64,000 bases of DNA from the NCBI GenBank assembly GCA_964599565.1, contig CAZRFE010000003.1, positions 12,614-76,613 on the forward strand, in the 5' to 3' direction. Source of the stretch: JAJUFS01 sp964599565. Its GTDB lineage: Bacteria; Pseudomonadota; Gammaproteobacteria; Natronospirales; JAJUFS01. Numbering within the stretch: position 1 is the first letter of the stretch; the number at the start of each line of letters is the position of its first letter. Of the stretch, positions 25,835 through 34,413 are shown piece by piece. Under the pieces are notes generated by a model. The model was not told where the DNA came from and did not search any database. It saw nothing but the letters and a program-made list of their open reading frames with translations. A program made the translations under genes and the position numbers.

Positions 25835-26320
25835 ATGATCATTTCCAGGTACCGGATCGCGCCATCTGCCATTCCCGGCGCAGGCAAAGGCCTGTTCCTT
25901 TCACAATCAGTTCCCTGCGGCAGCATCATCGTTGCGCCGGCTGAAATTCAACGCAGCAACCTTCTGGCAGGCACCCGGCTTGAAGCGCTGCCGGAGACAC
26001 TTGCAGCGACATCGATTCGCTGGTTCGAGGACTGCTGCACCGTCGATCCGGAATGGAGCGACGAGTGCTACATCAACCATTCGTTCGCACCGAACGGGCT
26101 GTGGCATCTTGGGTTCGTGTTTGCGCTGCGCGACCTGGATGCGGGAACGGAGCTGACGGTGGACTATCGCATGTTGCTGCGGGAAGGGGCTTCTCCCGGC
26201 TTTCGCGATGCATTGACGGGACAGGAAATCGCGGGATTCAGCTGGCAGGACGCGTTGCGGCGCGCCGCGGCATTGCTGCAGGAAATCGCTGTCGTGCGGC
26301 ATGAAGCAATGAGCGAGTGA
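25835..26320 (+). CDS. Small SET-domain protein, putative lysine methyltransferase
   Basis: 161-residue protein consisting of a bare SET domain. Motifs: AIPGAGKGLFLSQSV (SET-N GxG(K)G), CYINHSFAPNGLW (NHSxxPN, SAM and catalytic pseudoknot) and GTELTVDYRML (ELxxDY). There are no pre-SET or post-SET cysteine clusters. SET proteins methylate lysines with SAM; bacterial targets are mostly unknown. The start MIISRYRIAPSAIPG was chosen because upstream in-frame sequence is low-quality and Arg/Ser-rich. A short imperfect GC hairpin followed by TTTT lies after the stop. Confidence 0.8.
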   Translation: MIISRYRIAPSAIPGAGKGLFLSQSVPCGSIIVAPAEIQRSNLLAGTRLEALPETLAATSIRWFEDCCTVDPEWSDECYINHSFAPNGLWHLGFVFALRDLDAGTELTVDYRMLLREGASPGFRDALTGQEIAGFSWQDALRRAAALLQEIAVVRHEAMSE

Positions 26321-26362
26321 CGGGCAGGAAAACGCTCTTCCCGCCTTTTATCCGTCAGGCAT

Positions 26363-27301
26363 TCAGATCGATCTTCCCGCCCACGTCTTCAGCGACACCG
26401 CCATCTCGACGCGGTTTCGGCCTTCCCGCTTCGCCTTGTAGAGCGCGTGATCCGCGGCGCGGATCATCTTGCGCACCGGCACGTGTTCATCGCCCATGGT
26501 CGTCGCCACGCCGACGCTGACGGTGACATCCATCTTCAGGCGGTCGATCTCGAAGGGCTCCGCGGTAACGGCACGCCGCACGCGTTCCCCAACCTCGATC
26601 GCATTCGCACGTCCGCAGCGCGGCAGCACGGTGAGAAATTCCTCGCCGCCATAACGCCCGGAAAGATCGTAGGAACGCAGCGCGACCTGGAGACGGCGCG
26701 CGACTTCGGCGAGAACCTTGTCGCCCATCTGGTGCCCGTACGCATCATTGATGTGCCGCAGGTGATCGACATCGGTGAGCAGAACGGACAGCGGCATTTC
26801 CTCGCGCGCCGCGCGATCGAGCTCATGCTGCGCAACTTCCAGGATGAGTCCGTGGCTGTAGAGACCGGTGACCTGGTCGTGCGATGCGCCGGACCCCGCC
26901 TGGTGCCGCAATTCCTGGAATCGCTTCCACAGTGCGAGGCGCAATGCGAGTTCGTCGAAACGCACCGGCTTGTCCAGCACGTCGTCGGCGCCGACCGTAC
27001 GTGCGCGGCGATATGCGCTCGCATCCTGTTCGGGCTTCAGCAGCACGATGAAAAGCGGCTGGTAACGTTCGTCCGCGCGCAGGCGCTCGGCGAGTTGCGG
27101 GCCGTCCATGCCCGGCATGAGCCAGTCGATGACGGCGAACTGCGGCACATCCATGTTGCGCAGGTTTTCCAGCGCCTCGCGTCCATCCTTCACGCACAGA
27201 ACCTCGACCCCGCCGTCAAGGAACGCCTGTTCCAGTTCACGGCGTGTTGCCGGTTCGTCGCAGGCTACGATCGCCCGCAGGCCGTCAATGGCTTTGCGCA
27301 T
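26363..27301 (-). CDS. Response regulator diguanylate cyclase (REC-GGDEF)
   Basis: 312-residue PleD-like protein that should make cyclic di-GMP. Receiver domain at residues about 8-125: phosphoacceptor D59 in AVIDWLMPGMDG and the KP switch lysine in LDKPVRFDEL. The Thr/Ser expected after strand beta-4 appears replaced (FIVLLKPEQDA). GGDEF domain from about residue 140: DQVTGLYSHGL, active-site GGEEF at 218-222, and an inhibitory I-site RSYD at 209-212, exactly five residues before GGEEF. It is the last gene behind tkt-gap-pgk-pyk, 37 bases after pyk. No cognate histidine kinase lies in the window. Confidence 0.92.
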   Translation of the reverse strand: MRKAIDGLRAIVACDEPATRRELEQAFLDGGVEVLCVKDGREALENLRNMDVPQFAVIDWLMPGMDGPQLAERLRADERYQPLFIVLLKPEQDASAYRRARTVGADDVLDKPVRFDELALRLALWKRFQELRHQAGSGASHDQVTGLYSHGLILEVAQHELDRAAREEMPLSVLLTDVDHLRHINDAYGHQMGDKVLAEVARRLQVALRSYDLSGRYGGEEFLTVLPRCGRANAIEVGERVRRAVTAEPFEIDRLKMDVTVSVGVATTMGDEHVPVRKMIRAADHALYKAKREGRNRVEMAVSLKTWAGRSI

Positions 27302-27338
27302 CTTCCACCTGATTGTTCTGCGCCGTGCAGCGCAGTCT

Positions 27339-28781
27339 TCAGTCGCCGATATTGTGTTCGCCCACGCGAACGATCTTCATCGCATTCGTACCGCCGGCGA
27401 CACCGGTGAAATCACCCTTCGTGATGATGACCTGGTCACCGTTCTTCACCGCTTCGCGCCGCAGCAGCTCGTCGACGGCGTCCGCCATCACCTTGTTCGG
27501 GTCCGCGTGCAGCACGTCGAACGCCATGGCATAGACACCACGATACAACGTCACGCGCCGGCGTGTCGCTTCATGACGGGTCATGGCGTAGATGGGAATG
27601 CCCGACCGGATGCGCGACATCCACAGCGCCGTCGATCCCGATTCCGTCAATGCGACAATAGCCCGCGCGCCGAGATGATTCGCGGTGTACATCGCGGCCA
27701 TCGCAATGGCTTCGTCGATGCGCTCGAAGTGGCTGTCGATGCGATGGCGGGAACGCATCGTCATGCGCTGCCTCTCCGCGCCGACGCACACGCGCGCCAT
27801 CGCTTCGACGACCTTCACCGGGTATTTTCCCGCCGCGGTCTCGGCGGAGAGCATCACGGCATCCGTGCCATCCATTACCGCGTTGGCGACATCGAGCACT
27901 TCCGCACGTGTCGGCACCGGGTTGTGGATCATCGATTCCATCATCTGCGTCGCCGTGATGACGACGCGGTTGAGATCGCGCGCAACGTGGATGATGCGCT
28001 TCTGCACGCCCGGCAGTTCGGCATCGCCGATTTCGACGGCAAGATCGCCTCGCGCGATCATCACCACGTCCGACGCCTCGACGATGGATTCGATCGCTTC
28101 CACCGCTTCTGCGCGTTCGATCTTCGCGATGATGCCGGCGCGGCTGCCGGTATCCCAGACGAGATCGCGCGCGATCTGCACGTCGTTCGCATCACGCGGA
28201 AAGGAAATGGCGACATAGTCGACGCCGAGTTCCGCCGCAACGCGAATGTCCGCGCGATCCTTGTCGGTGAGCGCGGGCGCCGACAATCCGCCGCCCTGGC
28301 GGTTGATGCCCTTGTTGTTCGACAGCAGGCCGCCGGATTCGATGCGGCAATGGATGCGCGGTCCATCGATGGACTCGACGATGAGCGCGATGAGTCCGTC
28401 GTCGAGCAGCAGCCGGTCACCCGGCCTCACGTCCTGCGGCAGTTCCTTGTAGGTGATGCCGACGCTGCGCGCATCACCGGCATCCGGACCGAGTTCCGCA
28501 TCCAGCGTGAACATCTCGCCGTCCACCAGTTCGACCGGTCCGCCCGCAAACTTGTCGATGCGTATCTTCGGACCTTGCAGGTCCGCGAATACGCCGACAT
28601 CGCGTCCGAGCTTCGCGCTGGCCGCACGCACCATGTCCATGCGCCGGGCGTGATCGGCAGGACGGCCGTGCGAGAAATTCAGGCGCGCGACATCAAGACC
28701 CGCGGCGATCATTTTCTCGAGCACGCCGGGCGCGTCCGTCGCCGGACCCAGGGTTGCGATGATCTTCGTGCGTCTTGCCAT
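27339..28781 (-). CDS. pyk: Pyruvate kinase
   Basis: Converts PEP and ADP to pyruvate and ATP. 480 residues from MARRTKIIATLGPATD. Seen: ARLNFSHGRPADH, FADLQGPKIRIDKF, the catalytic lysine and metal site region IIAKIERAEAVEAIE, VMIARGDLAVEIG, and VITATQMMESMI. The C-terminal allosteric domain is full length. A longer upstream reading adds 72 unlikely residues across the pgk-pyk hairpin. It follows pgk in the glycolytic cluster. Confidence 0.96.
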   Translation of the reverse strand: MARRTKIIATLGPATDAPGVLEKMIAAGLDVARLNFSHGRPADHARRMDMVRAASAKLGRDVGVFADLQGPKIRIDKFAGGPVELVDGEMFTLDAELGPDAGDARSVGITYKELPQDVRPGDRLLLDDGLIALIVESIDGPRIHCRIESGGLLSNNKGINRQGGGLSAPALTDKDRADIRVAAELGVDYVAISFPRDANDVQIARDLVWDTGSRAGIIAKIERAEAVEAIESIVEASDVVMIARGDLAVEIGDAELPGVQKRIIHVARDLNRVVITATQMMESMIHNPVPTRAEVLDVANAVMDGTDAVMLSAETAAGKYPVKVVEAMARVCVGAERQRMTMRSRHRIDSHFERIDEAIAMAAMYTANHLGARAIVALTESGSTALWMSRIRSGIPIYAMTRHEATRRRVTLYRGVYAMAFDVLHADPNKVMADAVDELLRREAVKNGDQVIITKGDFTGVAGGTNAMKIVRVGEHNIGD

Positions 28782-28801
28782 TGCGATCCTCGTATACAAG
28801 A

Positions 28802-28820
28802 TGCCCCGCATCGCGGGGCA
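28802..28820 (-). terminator. Hairpin between pgk and pyk
   Basis: TGCCCCGC-ATC-GCGGGGCA, 8-bp perfect stem with a three-base loop just after the pgk stop, followed by TCTTG on the minus strand and no proper U-run. Probably a partial terminator or an mRNA-processing structure. Confidence 0.45.
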
Positions 28821-28827
28821 GTCTTCG

Positions 28828-30021
28828 TCAGGCTTGCTTGCGGCTTCCCGCTGCGCGTTCTTCCAATATAGCCACTGCCGGCAGTTTCTTCCCTTCCAGG
28901 AACTCGAGGAATGCGCCGCCACCGGTGGAAATGTACGAAATGCGTTCCGCGACACCGTACTTGTCGACGGCGGCAAGCGTATCGCCGCCGCCTGCAATCG
29001 AAAACGCCGGTGAATCCGCGATCGCCTGCGCGAGCGCCTTCGTGCCTTCGCCGAACTGGTCGAACTCGAAAACGCCTACGGGTCCGTTCCAGACAATGGT
29101 ACCCGCGTTGCGCAGATACTTCGCGAACGTTTCCGCGGTATCCGGGCCGATGTCCAGCACCATTTCGTCATCGCCAACCTGGTTCACCGGTTTCACGTCC
29201 GCTTCCGCCTGCGCAGAAAATTCCGTCGCGACCACCACGTCGCTCGGCACCGGGATGTCGGCGCCGCGCGATTTCGCGGCGTCGGTGAGACGGCGCGCTT
29301 CGGCAACCAGGTCCGGCTCGTGCAGCGACCTGCCGACGCCATGACCCGCGGCGGCGATGAACGTATTGGCAATGCCGCCACCGACGATCAGCTGATCGAC
29401 GACCTGCGACAGCGACTCCAGCACCATCAGCTTCGTCGACACCTTGCTGCCGCCGACGATCGCGATCAGCGGACGCGCCGGGTTCTCCAGCGCGCGCCCA
29501 AGCGCATCCAGTTCACCGGCGAGCAGCGGACCTGCACATGCAACGGGTGCGTACTTCGCGACACCGTGCGTCGATGCCTGCGCGCGGTGCGCGGTGCCGA
29601 AGGCGTCCATCACGTAGACATCGCACAGCGCCGCCATCCTGCGCGACAACGTCTCGTCGTTCTTCTTCTCGCCCTTGTTGAAACGGACGTTCTCGCACAG
29701 CACGATCTCGCCATCGGCAAGTTCGATACCATCGAGCCAGTTCTTCTCGAGACGCACCTTCACGCCCAGCAGTTCGGTAAGACGGTCCGCGACCGGCGCA
29801 AGCGAAAACTCCTCGTCGTACGCGCCCTCTTCCGGGCGGCCGAGATGCGACATCAGCATGACCTTCGCGCCCTTGTCCATCGCATGCCGGATCGTCGGCA
29901 GCGACGCACGAATGCGGACGTCCGAGGTGACCTTGCCGTCGGCGATCGGTACGTTGAGGTCTTCGCGAACCAGCACCCGCTTTCCGGCGAGATCAAGGTC
30001 CGTCATCTTGATGATGTTCAT
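28828..30021 (-). CDS. pgk: Phosphoglycerate kinase
   Basis: Glycolytic enzyme of 397 residues making ATP and 3-phosphoglycerate. Motifs: KRVLVREDLNVPIADGKV, MLMSHLGRPEEG, AIVGGSKVSTKLMVLESLS, and C-terminal nucleotide-binding SIAGGGDTLAAVDKYG followed by ISYISTGGGAFLEFLEGKKL. All are intact. It lies between gap and pyk on the minus strand. Confidence 0.97.
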   Translation of the reverse strand: MNIIKMTDLDLAGKRVLVREDLNVPIADGKVTSDVRIRASLPTIRHAMDKGAKVMLMSHLGRPEEGAYDEEFSLAPVADRLTELLGVKVRLEKNWLDGIELADGEIVLCENVRFNKGEKKNDETLSRRMAALCDVYVMDAFGTAHRAQASTHGVAKYAPVACAGPLLAGELDALGRALENPARPLIAIVGGSKVSTKLMVLESLSQVVDQLIVGGGIANTFIAAAGHGVGRSLHEPDLVAEARRLTDAAKSRGADIPVPSDVVVATEFSAQAEADVKPVNQVGDDEMVLDIGPDTAETFAKYLRNAGTIVWNGPVGVFEFDQFGEGTKALAQAIADSPAFSIAGGGDTLAAVDKYGVAERISYISTGGGAFLEFLEGKKLPAVAILEERAAGSRKQA

Positions 30022-30100
30022 GCGCTTGTTCCGTTTTCTTGAGAAGACGAATCCGCAGGGAAGCGGATCCGGAAAGGCTCACGCGGTATCAGGCGAAACC

Positions 30101-30128
30101 GCGGGAGCGTCCGGATGAACGCTCCCGC
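30101..30128 (-). terminator. 10-bp hairpin between gap and pgk
   Basis: Perfect inverted repeat GCGGGAGCGT / ACGCTCCCGC around an 8-base loop, just after the gap stop. No U-run, so it may reduce or stabilise rather than fully terminate. Confidence 0.45.
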
Positions 30129-30136
30129 ATGTTGCG

Positions 30137-31147
30137 TCACTTTGCGTTATGCAGGGCGATCGTCGTATCCAGCATCCGGTTCGAGAAGCCCCACTCGTTG
30201 TCGTACCACGAGTAGACCTTCACGAGACGGCCGATCACCTTCGTCAGCGTTGCATCGACGGTGCTCGACGCAGGATTGTGATTGTAGTCCACCGACACGA
30301 GCGGTTCCTCGTTGTAGGCGAGAATGCCCTTGAGCGAACCTTCCGACGCCTGCTTCAGCACGCGATTCACGTCCGCGGCGTCCGTATCGCGCTTCGCGAC
30401 AAACGTCAGGTCAACGAGCGAAACGTTGATCGTCGGCACGCGGATCGAGTAACCGTCGAGCTTGCCGTTGAGTTCCGGCATCACGAGACCGACGGCCTTG
30501 GCTGCGCCGGTGGTCGTCGGAATCATCGACTGCGTGGCCGAACGCGCGCGGCGCAGATCCTTGTGATAGACATCCGTCAGGACCTGGTCGTTGGTGTAGG
30601 CGTGGATCGTCGTCATCTGCCCGTACTCGATGCCGATTTCCTCGTGCAGCGGCTTGACGAGCGGCGCAAGGCAGTTCGTGGTGCAGGATGCATTCGAGAT
30701 GACGGTGTGCGATGCCTTCAGCGTCCCGTGGTTCACGCCGTAGACGATCGTCGCATCGACATCGCTGCCGCCCGGTGCGGAAATGATGACCTTCTTCGCG
30801 CCGCCCTTCAGGTGCGCGGATGCCTTTTCCTTGCTCGTGAAAAGACCGGTGCACTCGAGCACGATATCGACGCCGAGTTCGCCCCACGGCAGCTTCGACG
30901 GATCGCGCTCGGCCAGCACCCTGATCTTGTCGCCGTTGACGACCATGTATTCGCCTTCGACGCTCACCTCGCCCGGGAAGCGGCCGTGCGCGGTGTCGAA
31001 GCGCGTCAGGTGCGCGTTGGTGTTCGCATCGCCGAGATCGTTGATTGCAACGATCCGGATCTCCCCGGTGCGCTTCGATTCGTACAGCGCGCGCAGGATG
31101 TTGCGGCCGATGCGGCCATAACCGTTGATCGCTACCTTGATTGCCAT
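30137..31147 (-). CDS. gap: Glyceraldehyde-3-phosphate dehydrogenase
   Basis: 336-residue NAD(P)-dependent enzyme. Rossmann start MAIKVAINGYGRIGRNILRA, catalytic cysteine in SNASCTTNCLAPLVKPL, and NWYDNEWGFSNRM-type end visible as YSWYDNEWGFSNRMLDT. The sequence favours Gap over erythrose-4-phosphate dehydrogenase (Epd), which occupies the same position next to tkt and pgk in enteric bacteria; the two are hard to separate without alignment. Confidence 0.93.
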   Translation of the reverse strand: MAIKVAINGYGRIGRNILRALYESKRTGEIRIVAINDLGDANTNAHLTRFDTAHGRFPGEVSVEGEYMVVNGDKIRVLAERDPSKLPWGELGVDIVLECTGLFTSKEKASAHLKGGAKKVIISAPGGSDVDATIVYGVNHGTLKASHTVISNASCTTNCLAPLVKPLHEEIGIEYGQMTTIHAYTNDQVLTDVYHKDLRRARSATQSMIPTTTGAAKAVGLVMPELNGKLDGYSIRVPTINVSLVDLTFVAKRDTDAADVNRVLKQASEGSLKGILAYNEEPLVSVDYNHNPASSTVDATLTKVIGRLVKVYSWYDNEWGFSNRMLDTTIALHNAK

Positions 31148-31193
31148 TGCTGTCTCCCGTCCGTCGGTTCGCTCAAAAGATGATTTAAAGGAT

Positions 31194-33197
31194 TCACTTT
31201 GCCGCGATGCTGTCGCGTGCCTGCTTCACCACGTTGTCCACCGTGAAACCGAAATACTCGAATGCCTGCTTCGCGGGCGCCGATGCACCGAAGCTCGTCA
31301 TGCATACGAAGCGGCCGCGCGGCCCGGCGTAGCGATACCAGGCATCCGGCACGCCCGCCTCGATCACGACGCGCGCCGTGACATTCGATGGCAGCACGCG
31401 CTCGATGTATGCGGCATCCTGCGCCTCGAACACGTTCGTGTTCGGCATCGACACCACGCGCGCCTTCGTGCCGTCGGCGGCGAGCTTCTCCGCCGCCTGC
31501 ATCGCAAGCTGAACTTCCGAACCCGTTGCGATGAGAATCACCTCGGGTTCGCCGTCGCAATCCTTCAGCACGTAGCCACCGCGCAGGATGTCGCGCAGCT
31601 GCGCACCGCTTCTTGCCTGGTGCGGCAGGTTCTGGCGCGTGAGCGCGAGCACGCTCGGACCGTCGCGGCGCTCGATGGCGTGCTGCCATGCCGCCGCGGT
31701 TTCCACGCCATCGCACGGACGCCACACGGACATGCCCGGGATCATACGCAGCGAAGCGATGTGTTCCACCGGCTGGTGCGTCGGGCCGTCCTCGCCAAGC
31801 CCGATGGAATCGTGCGTGAGCACGAAGATGCTGCCCTGCCTCATCAACGATGCCATGCGGATGGCGTTGCGCATGTAATCGGAGAACACCAGGAACGTGC
31901 CGCCGTAGGGAATGAAGCCGCCGTGCAGCGCGAGCCCGTTCATGATCGCGCCCATCGCGAACTCGCGCACCCCGTAAAACACGTAGTTCCCGGAAGCGTC
32001 TTCGCGTGTGACGGGCTTGCTGCCCTTGAAGAAGGTGTTGTTCGAGCCGGTGAGATCCGCCGAACCGCCGACGAACTCCGGCAGCAGCGGACCGATGAAA
32101 TCGAGCACGTTCTGCGAGGCCTTGCGCGTGGCAACCACGGCGGCGGCTTCGTTCGTCCGGCGCAGCAGTTCCTCGCACGTCGATGTCCATGCAGCGGGCA
32201 GCGCGCCCGATGTGCGGCGGTGAAACTCCGTGGCAAGCTCGGGGTGCGCTTCTTCATACGCTGCGAAGCGCACATCCCATTCGTCCTCGAGCTTCTGCCC
32301 CTTCTCGCGCGCGTCCCAGCCCGCGTAGATTTCCTCGGGCACGACAAAAGGTTCGTGCGGCCAGCCGATGTGCTCGCGCACCGCGGCGCATTCGTCCTCG
32401 CCGAGTGCGGCGCCATGCACGGCCTCGGTGCCGGCCTTGTTCGGCGAGCCGTAGCCAATGATGGTCTTGCAACAAATGAGCGACGGCTTGTCGGTGACCT
32501 TGCGTGCCTCGTCCAGCGCGCGCTTCACCGCTTCGGGATCATGACCGTCGACGTCGCGCACGACGTGCCAGCCATACGCCTCGAAACGCCTCGGCGTGTC
32601 GTCACGGAACCAGCCTTCGACTTCGCCGTCGATGGAAATGCCGTTGTCATCGTAGAAACCGATGAGCTTGCCAAGGCCGAGCACGCCGGCGAGCGAGCAG
32701 GCCTCATGCGAAATGCCTTCCATGAGGCAGCCGTCACCCATGAATACATAGGTGTGGTGATCGACGATTTCATGACCGGGCCTGTTGAACTGCGCGGCGA
32801 GCATCTTCTCCGCGAGCGCCATGCCGACGGCGTTCGTGAGGCCCTGGCCGAGCGGACCGGTGGTGGTCTCGGCGCCCGGCGTGTCGCCGAGTTCCGGATG
32901 GCCCGGCGTTTTCGAGTGCAGTTGCCGGAACTTCTTCAGGTCGTCGATCGAAAGGTCGTAGCCGGTGAGGTGCAGCAACGCGTAAAGCAGCATCGAGCCG
33001 TGGCCGTTGGAGAGCACGAAGCGGTCGCGATCCGGCCAGTGCGGATTCGCGGGGTTGTGCTTGAGCGTTTCGTTCCAGAGAACCTCGGCGATGTCGGCCA
33101 TGCCCATCGGGGCGCCGGGGTGGCCGGAATTCGCCTGTTGTACGGCGTCCATCGACAACGCACGAATGGCGTTGGCAAGCTCGCGTCGAGAGGGCAT
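31194..33197 (-). CDS. tkt: Transketolase
   Basis: 667-residue thiamine-diphosphate enzyme linking the pentose phosphate pathway and glycolysis. N-terminal ThDP-binding GDGCLMEGISHEACSLAG-type motif; GHPGAPMGMADIAEVLWN; pyrimidine domain with FSDYMRNAIRMASLM and THDSIGLGEDGPTHQPVEH; the full C-terminal domain ends DNVVKQARDSIAAK. First gene of tkt-gap-pgk-pyk-dgc. Confidence 0.97.
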   Translation of the reverse strand: MPSRRELANAIRALSMDAVQQANSGHPGAPMGMADIAEVLWNETLKHNPANPHWPDRDRFVLSNGHGSMLLYALLHLTGYDLSIDDLKKFRQLHSKTPGHPELGDTPGAETTTGPLGQGLTNAVGMALAEKMLAAQFNRPGHEIVDHHTYVFMGDGCLMEGISHEACSLAGVLGLGKLIGFYDDNGISIDGEVEGWFRDDTPRRFEAYGWHVVRDVDGHDPEAVKRALDEARKVTDKPSLICCKTIIGYGSPNKAGTEAVHGAALGEDECAAVREHIGWPHEPFVVPEEIYAGWDAREKGQKLEDEWDVRFAAYEEAHPELATEFHRRTSGALPAAWTSTCEELLRRTNEAAAVVATRKASQNVLDFIGPLLPEFVGGSADLTGSNNTFFKGSKPVTREDASGNYVFYGVREFAMGAIMNGLALHGGFIPYGGTFLVFSDYMRNAIRMASLMRQGSIFVLTHDSIGLGEDGPTHQPVEHIASLRMIPGMSVWRPCDGVETAAAWQHAIERRDGPSVLALTRQNLPHQARSGAQLRDILRGGYVLKDCDGEPEVILIATGSEVQLAMQAAEKLAADGTKARVVSMPNTNVFEAQDAAYIERVLPSNVTARVVIEAGVPDAWYRYAGPRGRFVCMTSFGASAPAKQAFEYFGFTVDNVVKQARDSIAAK

Positions 33198-33417
33198 TGG
33201 TGCTCCCAGCTGGGTGATGACGCCGGATCAGGTGTTCCCCGACGTTCAAGAGGCGGCGCATTTTCGCTGATCCGCCCCGTCCGGGCAACCCCGTTGGCGC
33301 CGTGATGAAAGCGCACGTGCTTTTAAAACAAGGGCTTGCGCGATCATGCAGGCAGATCCGCACGATCCGCGCCGACTCCTTTAAGATACGCCGCCACTTC
33401 CGCGCGACGGAGCCTCC

Positions 33418-34293
33418 ATGCGCAGCGAAAACCTCCACGGCATCGTACTGATGCTGCTCGCGATGGCCGTGCTGGCCGTGATGGACGCGACCATGAAAGA
33501 GCTCGCCGGACACTATCCGCCGCTTCAGGTCGCCACATTGCGCGGCCTGGTCTCATTGCCTTTCGTGATGGCGTGGATCGCCTGGCGCGAACGCAGTTTC
33601 GCAACGCTGATCCGCATCCGCTGGCGCTGGCATCTTCTGCGCGGCGTGCTCGGCGTACTGATGCTCACGAGCTTCATCTACGCGCTCGGAAAGATGCCGC
33701 TGTCCGAAACCTACGCGCTCTTCTTCATCGCACCGCTGCTGATCACCGCGCTGTCCGTACCGCTGCTGAAGGAAACGGTCGACTGGCAGCGCTGGACGGC
33801 GATCGCGATCGGTTTCGGCGGCGTGCTCGTCATCCTGCGCCCCGGCTTCAATGCCGTCGGCTGGAGCGCACTCGCCGCGCTCGTCGGCGCGACCTGCTAC
33901 GCATTGAATGCAATCACCGTGCGCATACTCGGGCGCACCGATTCGACAGCCGCGATGACGTTCTGGTTTCTTGTCATGCTCATCATCGGCGCCGGTGCGC
34001 TTGCATTGCCGGACTGGCATCCGATGCAAGGCAGCGATGCGCCCTGGCTGCTTGCCATGGGCGTCACGGGTGCGGCCGGCCAGGTATTCATCACGGAAGC
34101 GTTCCGCCGCGCGCCTGTGTCCGTGATCGCGCCGTTCGAGTATTCATCGCTGTTCTGGGGCGTGCTGCTGGATCTTGCGATCTTCGGCGCGCTGCCGGGC
34201 GTGATCGTGTTTGCAGGTGCAGCGATCATCGTCGGCAGCGGCCTTTATCTCATTCACCGCGAACGCAAACCGCCGCTGGTGACGCCGCCGTGA
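33418..34293 (+). CDS. EamA/DMT-family transporter
   Basis: 291-residue inner-membrane protein with about ten helices in two EamA repeats (first IVLMLLAMAVLAVMDATMKE, second AALVGATCYALNAITVRIL). Similar proteins export metabolites or take up S-adenosylmethionine-like compounds; substrate unknown. GGAG lies before the ATG. It diverges from tkt and sits ten bases from the region leading into metK, but no functional link is proven. Confidence 0.85.
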   Translation: MRSENLHGIVLMLLAMAVLAVMDATMKELAGHYPPLQVATLRGLVSLPFVMAWIAWRERSFATLIRIRWRWHLLRGVLGVLMLTSFIYALGKMPLSETYALFFIAPLLITALSVPLLKETVDWQRWTAIAIGFGGVLVILRPGFNAVGWSALAALVGATCYALNAITVRILGRTDSTAAMTFWFLVMLIIGAGALALPDWHPMQGSDAPWLLAMGVTGAAGQVFITEAFRRAPVSVIAPFEYSSLFWGVLLDLAIFGALPGVIVFAGAAIIVGSGLYLIHRERKPPLVTPP

Positions 34294-34413
34294 CGATCAA
34301 CGTTGGGCGCGTGCGAAAAGTCGAATCCCCCGGCCAACCCGGTTAAAATGCACGCCTTTCGGCTCCCGGGTGCGGGAGTCCATTTCTTGGGGCCACGTTC
34401 AGGAACCGGATCA

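Noticed and set aside
31125..33305. A 726-codon plus-strand reading frame opposite tkt
   Set aside because: It mirrors the codon structure of transketolase on the other strand. High GC leaves few stops in antisense frames; no motif or ribosome site supports it.
34294..34413. Possible SAM riboswitch upstream of metK
   Set aside because: Only a single short hairpin is seen; none of the conserved SAM-I, SAM-II or SAM/SAH core segments are recognisable.
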